DNA of 64,000 bases from NCBI RefSeq assembly GCF_000743355.1, contig NZ_JQEI01000026.1, forward strand, positions 62,001 through 126,000. The letters are read 5' to 3'. The stretch comes from Serratia sp. Ag1. Lineage in GTDB: Bacteria; Pseudomonadota; Gammaproteobacteria; Enterobacterales; Enterobacteriaceae. The notes beneath the pieces were generated by a model. The model ran no database searches, was not told where the DNA came from, and saw only the letters and a list, made by a program, of their open reading frames with translations. The position numbers and the translations under genes are program-made. Shown piece after piece: positions 58,417-64,000 of this stretch (positions within the stretch are counted from its first letter, which is position 1; each line of letters starts with the position of its first letter).

Positions 58417-58423
58417 ATTGTGG

Positions 58424-59044
58424 TCAGAAATCAGGTTCAGCACGGAAATGCATCGGCTTATGAGATGCAGGATGTGTGATGTGCAACTCTTGTGCGTGTA
58501 ATTGTAAGCGCGGTGCCATCGCTTTGGCTGCCGGATGTGCATAAAAACCATCCCCGAGGATCGGGTGCCCTAAGGCCAACATATGCACGCGTAACTGGTG
58601 CGAACGCCCAGTGATCGGTTTCAGTAATACCCGCGTACTGCCATCGGCATCGCGTGAAAGCACCTGATATTCTGTTTGTGCCGCTTTACCGGTTTCAAAG
58701 CAGACTTTTTGCAGTGGCCGGTTTGGCCAGTCGCAAATCAGCGGTAGATCCACCCGCCCTTCATCATGTTCCATATGCCCCCACACGCGGGCAATGTAGG
58801 ATTTCTTTGGCTCACGCTCACGGAACTGGCGTTTCAGCTCGCGTTCTGCGGCTTTGTTCAGTGCGACCACCATCACTCCGCTGGTTGCCATATCCAGGCG
58901 ATGCACCGATTCGGCGGCGGGAAAATCAGCCTGGATGCGCGTCATCACGCTGTCTTTGTTCTCTGGCGCACGGCCAGGGACGGAGAGCAGCCCGCTGGGT
59001 TTATTGACCACGATGATGTGCTCATCCTGATAAATTACTATCAT
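58424..59044 (-). CDS. rluA: Dual-specificity pseudouridine synthase RluA
   Basis: RluA makes pseudouridine 746 in 23S rRNA and 32 in several tRNAs. The protein is 206 residues. The catalytic aspartate is Asp51 in VHRLDMATSGVMVVAL; LLKPITGRSHQLRVHM and LGHPILGDGFY are conserved. It is about 13 residues shorter at the N-terminus than E. coli RluA. The reading frame has a stop four codons before this ATG, so the short form appears real. In E. coli rapA follows upstream; here an insertion-sequence relic and accessory genes take its place. Confidence 0.94.
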   Translation of the reverse strand: MIVIYQDEHIIVVNKPSGLLSVPGRAPENKDSVMTRIQADFPAAESVHRLDMATSGVMVVALNKAAERELKRQFREREPKKSYIARVWGHMEHDEGRVDLPLICDWPNRPLQKVCFETGKAAQTEYQVLSRDADGSTRVLLKPITGRSHQLRVHMLALGHPILGDGFYAHPAAKAMAPRLQLHAQELHITHPASHKPMHFRAEPDF

Positions 59045-59167
59045 AGGTACCTGTGGTTATCTGAGCTTGGTGGCCTTAATAAAGTAACTCATTTTATTCT
59101 TTCTGTTAAACGTATTGTAAGGTTACAAGTGGAAAGGCGGAGAGACTATTCGGGGTAAGAAAATCCC

Positions 59168-59565
59168 TATAGCATCGCAGGCCAGTTGTGCCGTCATCCG
59201 CGAGGACATCGACCAGCCGATGACGGCTCGTGACCACAGCTCAATCACCACCAAGTAAAGCCAGCCTTTATTTCAGGCGCTTCGCAAAGTGTGTCGCGGC
59301 CATTTTGGATAATGGCCAACTCTTCGGCCTGTTCTGCTAATTGGCGCTTGAGCCGGGAATTTTCGGTCACAAGTTCTTGCTCATGCTCGGAAGCTGACAG
59401 GCTCTGCTGTTGCTTTCTATGCTAAGTATATAAAGTTGCGATTCGTAGAGACCGAGTTCGCGTATGGCTATGCCAATGCATTGAGCTAGCTTAAGTGCTT
59501 CGTTCCGAAAGGCGGGCGTGTGTTGTATACGGGGGCTTGTTTTTCTTTGCTGATGGTTTAGTCAT
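59168..59565 (-). mobile_element. Decayed IS3-family insertion sequence (orfA and orfB fragments)
   Basis: On the minus strand an OrfA-like start at 59565 reads MTKPSAKKNKPPYTTHARLS. It then runs through several frameshifts with pieces RNEALKLAQCIG, RELGLYESQLY, SEHEQELVTENSRLKRQLAE and QAEELAII. Without its own start, an OrfB fragment follows at about 59168-59270: [18 protein letters not shown] then [15 protein letters not shown]. This is the region around the second DDE aspartate. Most of orfB is deleted and no intact terminal repeats were found. It is a dead relic at the junction between the core genome and the accessory kinase/adhesin block. Confidence 0.85.
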
Positions 59566-59795
59566 GAGTCACCTCTGGGTTAAGAGTTTATTCACTTAGT
59601 GCCGTGCCCACTCTTGCTGGGTAAGACTGTTTTGAAAAACCTTGTTTAAGGGAAAAGAAATTAGCAAAGAGGTGTCACTGACAATTCTCTGATACTGCAC
59701 CATACTCATTTTGACCGATTTAGTTATTTTATTCCTCATGCTTCAGGTCGCCCCTGTATGAACGGGGGTTTTATCAGTCACATTGATGTAATGCG
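59566..59795. other. Intergenic region upstream of the hybrid kinase gene
   Basis: No gene is seen. TTGACC at 59711-59716 is a possible -35, but no good -10 lies at the right distance. A short AT-rich tract follows. The end of the IS relic is not clearly defined here. Confidence 0.35.
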
Positions 59796-62700
59796 ATGAG
59801 ATATTGGAAAAATTTTGAGAGCCTCCTGCCTATGAGTAATTTTCATAAAGATGAAGTATTGGGGCGCTTACGTCGCCATCACTATCTGTTGATAAACGGT
59901 GGCGGCATAGTGATTACTTTGCTCATCTTGTTCGCCAGTGGATTGGAGATTTGGGCGAGTGTCCGTGGATATCTGGCTAAGGTTCAAGTTGAAACATCCT
60001 TAAATAACAATAAATTATCAAATCAAATAGTACGTTCGACGGCTAGGGCCAGCGTTAATAGGCATGATGTCGTAAGGTCGTTGAATACGATCCGTCCTGT
60101 AAGTCAGGACACTCTTTTGCAATTTAAGGCGAATGACGACAGTTTGCTTTTTTATAAATCCTTCGACGAACAGCCGATTCTGGTTATGGGGACTCAACCT
60201 TTAACAAGTGTGGATGAACCCTGGTTTTATATCTCTGTGGCGCAAAATATTTCTCAACAGGCTTCTGCTGCTAGAGGGCACAAGAGTGGGGAGTTCAATG
60301 CTTATATTTACAGCACGGATAAAAGATTCTTTCTATTCACCGCAGTTCCTTGGGAACCGACTATTGCACATCATGTATTGTCCCAACCGCGTTCTGTCTT
60401 GCTGGAACAGTTAAGCCATGAGATAGATCAAGGCATTGCGCCCTTCGACGAATTAAGTCGTCCGCCACAGCCAATTTTACATTGGTTGCCTCCTTCTGTA
60501 AGCCTGTTGAACCATAGGCCCGTATTCCGGGTGGTCTCTATCATGTGGAAATCCAATACTGAAAAGTTTGGTACATTGGTATTTGAGGTGCCTATTGAGA
60601 GATTTGCAGATACATTGCCTCCGTCCAGTTTTGGTGGCGATAGCCTGATCTTAGATCAAAGCGGACGGATAATGCTGCCCTACAACAACCTTTCCGAGGG
60701 GAGACTGCTTAAATTGGCCCAACTAGTGCAAAAAGAAGGGTTGGGTAAGTCTCACCGAAGTTATTATCAAGATGGTCAATTTATTTATAGCTTAGGGCCT
60801 AGCCGGAACGGCTGGACAATGATTTACGCTCTCTCGTTGCGGCAGATTATTGCTGATATCAGGCTGCAACTCCTTGTCCCTGTTGTTTTTGGCAGCATTA
60901 CTATCTTGGTGACTTGGATTTTATTACTGTTAGTGAAGCGACGCGTTTTGATGCCAGCAATGCAACAGTCTGAGCGGATTTTTGAAAGTGAGCAGCTTAA
61001 TCGCACTTTTATTGAGACTGCTCCTGTCGGATTAGGGTTGCTGGCGTTAGGAAATGGCACTCTTTTACTACGCAGCCAGGTTATGGTGCAAATGCAGGAG
61101 CGGTTTCAAAACGGTTACACCAGCCTGCCTGCTGCGTTGGTTGAGTGTTTTCACCAACAACAGAGTGTCTATCAAGAAGTGCTTGTGCGTCGGGAAATCA
61201 CCTTCGATACGCATGACGGGCAGCAGGTCAACCTGTCTGTCAGCATGGCTTTGGGTCGTTACCGAGGAGAAGATGTTCTGGTAGTGGCCTTTGTGGATAT
61301 CACCGATAAAAAACAGTTGGAACAGTATCTGATTGCCGCCAAGGAGTCTGCTGACAAAGCCAATGCAGCCAAATCTTCCTTCCTGGCGGTGATGAGCCAT
61401 GAGATCCGTACTCCTCTTAATGCCATTCTTGGCAACCTTGAACTGTTATCTCATTTGCCATTGGACGAACAGAGCGATCGCCTTGATGTGATCCGCCATG
61501 CTTCAGACAGCCTACTGTCCACTATCAATGATGTACTGGATTTTACCAAGATTGAGGCCGGTGAGATGCACTTGGAGCATATCGAGTTTGATATTCTTGA
61601 GGTGGTAGCTCAGGTTCTAGATATCTTTTCCCCGATAGCACAGGCAAAGGGGCTTACGTTGCGGGGTGAGTTAGGGGAAACCAGCACGTTGCCGCTGTTG
61701 GGCGATCCGACCTGTATGAGACAGGTGATCAACAATCTGTTATCGAATGCGCTGAAATTTACCGAGAAGGGGCAAGTCATACTGCGTATTAACGTAGATA
61801 TGCCTACCTCCCTCATTCTGGTCGAGGTGGAAGATACCGGTATTGGCATGTCAGCGTTACAGCAACAACAGATGTTCAATGCCTTCAAGCAGGCTGATGA
61901 GAGCATTAATCGGCGCTACGGTGGTAGTGGGCTGGGGTTGGCACTGTCTAAGCGACTGGCGGAGGCCATGGGCGGGAATTTGTCCGCCACCAGTGAGTTG
62001 GGTAAAGGGAGCGTTTTCCAACTGTCGTTACCTTTATCTCAGGCTGAAACGCAGCCTGATCGCCCATTATTTAGCGGGCAGCAAGTCAGCGTATTGGCAA
62101 TAATGCCAGAGTGTCGGTCATATCTAACCAGGGTATTGACGGCGTGGGGGCTGGAAGTACAGAGCTATCAACACCCTGCTCAGATTGATGATTTGGCGTT
62201 AAGCACCTTGGAAACGTTGATACTTTGGGGGGATAGGAGCACTTGGCATCACAATGATGAAAATCGCTTGGTTGAAGAGGCTATCTGGGTGATTGATTGC
62301 AGCAATGAAGGGCCGCAGATACCCGTCGCGACCGGGCGGGTGTTGAGTACGTCGGTGTATGGACTAAAAGGATTGGCCTGTGCTTTGCGGCATAGCCTGC
62401 AGGGACAGGATCTGCCGATACGTGAACAGGGGGAACAGGTTTTGCCGCAGGCGCTGCATGTGCTGGTCGCAGAAGATAACCCTGTAAACCGGCATCTGAT
62501 TGCGGAACAACTGCGGCTGTTGGGCTGCACCGTGTGTCTGGTTGAAGAGGGGGGACAGGCGCTGGGCCAGTTGCAGCAAGAACGGTTTGATATTCTTCTG
62601 ACAGATTTATCTATGCCGGGGATGGACGGCTATACGCTGGCGCGGCGAGTACGAGAGGAATGGCCAACCATACCAGTGGTGGCGGTAACGGCAAGCGCGA

Positions 62701-63275
62701 CCCAGCAGGAATACGCCGATTGCCAGGCGGCTGGTATGGCATGGGTCCTCACCAAACCATTGTTATTGAAAGAATTGAAAGAGATGCTACTGGTTGTGTG
62801 TGGCCTGGAAGCTATTTATCTCGAGGCGAAAAAGAAACCCGAGGTCGATACTCAACAATCTGGGTTGCTGGATGGTAATGCGCTACCGGGGAATATTCAG
62901 CTGCTTTTCCAGCAAACCTGCGCCAATTCGCTCGTGGTGCTGAGAGAAGCGAGCAAGACACAGGATACTCCTGCCATTTTGCATGAACTGCATTTCCTGA
63001 ATGGTGCATTTGGTGTTTTTGACATGCAAGAACTGATTGAACAGGCTACAGCCTTGGAAGTTCTGATCAAAAATTCGGGGAGTGGGCCTGCCCAGATGTT
63101 ACTAGCCTCATTCTGTGAGGCATTAGAGAAAATAGTATTGGCAATGCCGGTCAGTGCTGAATCTTTGGTTACCCGCATTATCACGCTGGCAGTATCCAGT
63201 CATGAGGAGAAAATCAGTGAAGAAATTGTGAGGTTAGGCAATGAATTGCTGGCTATCTTATCTGAGCGCCAATAA
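59796..63275 (+). CDS. Tripartite hybrid sensor histidine kinase
   Basis: This 1159-residue inner-membrane phosphorelay kinase has the domains, in order: membrane helix 1 (about 31-53), a 300-residue periplasmic sensor, helix 2 (about 359-381), and a PAS-like segment (about 390-505) ending FVDITDKKQLEQYL. A dimerisation/phospho-acceptor domain carries His535 (SHEIRTPLNA). The ATPase domain has NNLLSNALKF, DTGIGM and GGSGLGLAL. A receiver-like segment without an acceptor Asp lies at about 762-870. A true receiver has Asp937 (LLTDLSMPGMDG), and a C-terminal Hpt domain has His1066 (HFLNGAFG). The layout is like BvgS/EvgS/TorS relatives, but the sensor is not recognised. No response regulator lies nearby. 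The first Met or Met13 may be the start. Confidence 0.9.
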   Translation: MRYWKNFESLLPMSNFHKDEVLGRLRRHHYLLINGGGIVITLLILFASGLEIWASVRGYLAKVQVETSLNNNKLSNQIVRSTARASVNRHDVVRSLNTIRPVSQDTLLQFKANDDSLLFYKSFDEQPILVMGTQPLTSVDEPWFYISVAQNISQQASAARGHKSGEFNAYIYSTDKRFFLFTAVPWEPTIAHHVLSQPRSVLLEQLSHEIDQGIAPFDELSRPPQPILHWLPPSVSLLNHRPVFRVVSIMWKSNTEKFGTLVFEVPIERFADTLPPSSFGGDSLILDQSGRIMLPYNNLSEGRLLKLAQLVQKEGLGKSHRSYYQDGQFIYSLGPSRNGWTMIYALSLRQIIADIRLQLLVPVVFGSITILVTWILLLLVKRRVLMPAMQQSERIFESEQLNRTFIETAPVGLGLLALGNGTLLLRSQVMVQMQERFQNGYTSLPAALVECFHQQQSVYQEVLVRREITFDTHDGQQVNLSVSMALGRYRGEDVLVVAFVDITDKKQLEQYLIAAKESADKANAAKSSFLAVMSHEIRTPLNAILGNLELLSHLPLDEQSDRLDVIRHASDSLLSTINDVLDFTKIEAGEMHLEHIEFDILEVVAQVLDIFSPIAQAKGLTLRGELGETSTLPLLGDPTCMRQVINNLLSNALKFTEKGQVILRINVDMPTSLILVEVEDTGIGMSALQQQQMFNAFKQADESINRRYGGSGLGLALSKRLAEAMGGNLSATSELGKGSVFQLSLPLSQAETQPDRPLFSGQQVSVLAIMPECRSYLTRVLTAWGLEVQSYQHPAQIDDLALSTLETLILWGDRSTWHHNDENRLVEEAIWVIDCSNEGPQIPVATGRVLSTSVYGLKGLACALRHSLQGQDLPIREQGEQVLPQALHVLVAEDNPVNRHLIAEQLRLLGCTVCLVEEGGQALGQLQQERFDILLTDLSMPGMDGYTLARRVREEWPTIPVVAVTASATQQEYADCQAAGMAWVLTKPLLLKELKEMLLVVCGLEAIYLEAKKKPEVDTQQSGLLDGNALPGNIQLLFQQTCANSLVVLREASKTQDTPAILHELHFLNGAFGVFDMQELIEQATALEVLIKNSGSGPAQMLLASFCEALEKIVLAMPVSAESLVTRIITLAVSSHEEKISEEIVRLGNELLAILSERQ

Positions 63276-63366
63276 AGAGTAGAGGGCAGGCGAGTGAGCG
63301 GTAACGTGCTGGGTTTGTATAAGTAAAATGGCAGTTAGTCCATTTTTTGCTCTGACCTTATAGAGC

Positions 63367-63397
63367 AAAGTCCTGGCCTTACGACCAGGACTTTGTC
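63367..63397 (+). terminator. Terminator after the hybrid kinase gene
   Basis: AAAGTCCTGG-CCTTACGA-CCAGGACTTT, a perfect 10-bp stem, followed by GTC. It may also act from the other side. Confidence 0.7.
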
Positions 63398-63406
63398 ATC
63401 AATCTA

Positions 63407-63433
63407 AAGAGTTACCTGTATCAGGTAACTCTT
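63407..63433 (-). terminator. Terminator of the adhesin gene
   Basis: AAGAGTTACCTG (63407-63418) and CAGGTAACTCTT (63422-63433) form a 12-bp stem with a three-base loop, five bases past the minus-strand stop at 63439. Confidence 0.75.
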
Positions 63434-63438
63434 GCCGT

Positions 63439-64000
63439 TTACATTACGGTTACGTGGATATTCTGTTCTACCAGCAATTCTGTTGCACCAGCAACGTAGG
63501 TGTGGTAAATCACGCCACCAATTTCAGCATCACCGGCTGCCATCCACGACTCGGACTGCGTATCCAGAAGCTTCAGAGCGTTCGACTCGTCACCGTTGAT
63601 CACCAACTGGTTCTTGCCGTCGGCCATAACCATATCGGTCTGCCCAAGCCCTTCGAGTGCGGAAGCACTTAAGCTCATGCTGTTGGCAGAACCCTGGCCA
63701 AGATCGATCTTCTCGATCCCGGTGATACAACCTACCAGCGCGTCAAGATCCAGCGCCATGTTTTTACCGTCCAACAACAGGGTATCGATACCGTCGCCAC
63801 CATCGATGGAAGTGAATGACGTATTTTTAACACCAATAAGGTCATTGCCACTACCGCCTTGTACAGCCGACAATGATTCACCGCTCAGATACAGGCCAGA
63901 GGCTGAACCATCGTCGAGCAACATCCACAGGCTGTCAGATCCAGTGGTGTTTGATTCTGAAGGTGGTGACACTATGTTGGTATCTCTTGTTGTAACCAGC
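63439..64000 (-). CDS. C-terminal end of a large RTX/BapA-type secreted adhesin, truncated by the window end
   Basis: The frame is open to the window edge and shows about 187 residues. It contains RTX-like and adhesin-tail features: GGSGNDLIG, SIDGGDGIDTLLLDGKNM, the EKIDLGQGSANSMSLSASAL box and DGKNQLVINGDESNAL, ending LLVEQNIHVTVM. This tail is typical of very large type I secreted biofilm adhesins of enterobacteria (BapA/SiiE-like), where the far C-terminus carries the secretion signal. The repeats and N-terminus lie beyond the window, so size and secretion genes cannot be judged. It is convergent with the hybrid kinase, and two hairpins separate them. Confidence 0.82.
   Translation of the reverse strand, partial: LVTTRDTNIVSPPSESNTTGSDSLWMLLDDGSASGLYLSGESLSAVQGGSGNDLIGVKNTSFTSIDGGDGIDTLLLDGKNMALDLDALVGCITGIEKIDLGQGSANSMSLSASALEGLGQTDMVMADGKNQLVINGDESNALKLLDTQSESWMAAGDAEIGGVIYHTYVAGATELLVEQNIHVTVM

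Noticed and set aside
58424-59083. Longer rluA start to match the E. coli N-terminus
   Set aside because: An in-frame stop lies four codons upstream of the ATG at 59044, so the longer form is impossible.

Overview
The window looks like a chromosomal segment of a Serratia-type enterobacterium (Enterobacterales, Yersiniaceae side). Nearly every protein is a close relative of its E. coli K-12 counterpart. Gene order follows the E. coli arc that spans the map zero point: nadR-ettA-slt-trpR-yjjX-gpmB-rob-creA-arcA-lasT-thrLABC-yaaA-alsT-talB-mog-satP-dnaKJ-nhaAR-rpsT-ribF-ileS-lspA-fkpB-ispH-dapB-carAB-kefFC-folA-apaH-apaG-rsmA-pdxA-surA-lptD-djlA-rluA. The lineage differs from E. coli in several ways: creBCD, yaaX/yaaW/yaaI, rihC and the cai/fix block are absent, an extra MFS gene follows mog, and yjjPB sits between kefC and folA. 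The genus call is inference from these features and from remembered sequences.

Region by region. 1-3262: end of nadR, a zinc-free alcohol dehydrogenase-like oxidoreductase and ettA. 3263-7930: an insertion relative to E. coli between ettA and slt. It holds a frameshifted tyrosine-integrase tail, an AT-rich orphan methyltransferase and a 909-residue P2-type cation ATPase with unusual M6 residues. 7931-14030: slt, trpR with its autoregulatory operator, yjjX, gpmB, rob, creA and arcA; an FNR-type promoter for arcA lies within a yjjY-like stretch. 14661-20391: a SPOUT methyltransferase and the threonine operon with leader peptide and attenuator. 20450-33546: yaaA, alsT, talB, mog, an MHS-family transporter, satP, the heat-shock operon dnaKJ, nhaAR and rpsT (UUG start). 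33985-39836: ribF-ileS-lspA-fkpB-ispH. 40101-45776: dapB and carAB (UUG start, tandem ARG boxes). 45950-50493: kefFC, yjjPB and folA. 50539-57318: the minus-strand operon lptD-surA-pdxA-rsmA-apaG-apaH. 57545-59044: djlA and rluA.

The last 5 kb (59045-64000) is accessory. A decayed IS3-family copy is followed by a 1159-residue tripartite hybrid histidine kinase with no response regulator in view. After it comes the C-terminal end of what looks like a very large RTX/BapA-type surface adhesin, read from the other strand and running off the window.

Scattered between genes are five copies or fragments of a palindromic element. Its ends read TATACCC and GGGTATA. One copy carries a row of internal hairpins, and another is embedded in the ribF-ileS intergenic region.

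No rRNA, tRNA or CRISPR array was seen. Most of the window is ordinary core genome. The best candidates for further attention are the hairpin-rich repeat family, the kinase/adhesin junction and the altered P-type ATPase.
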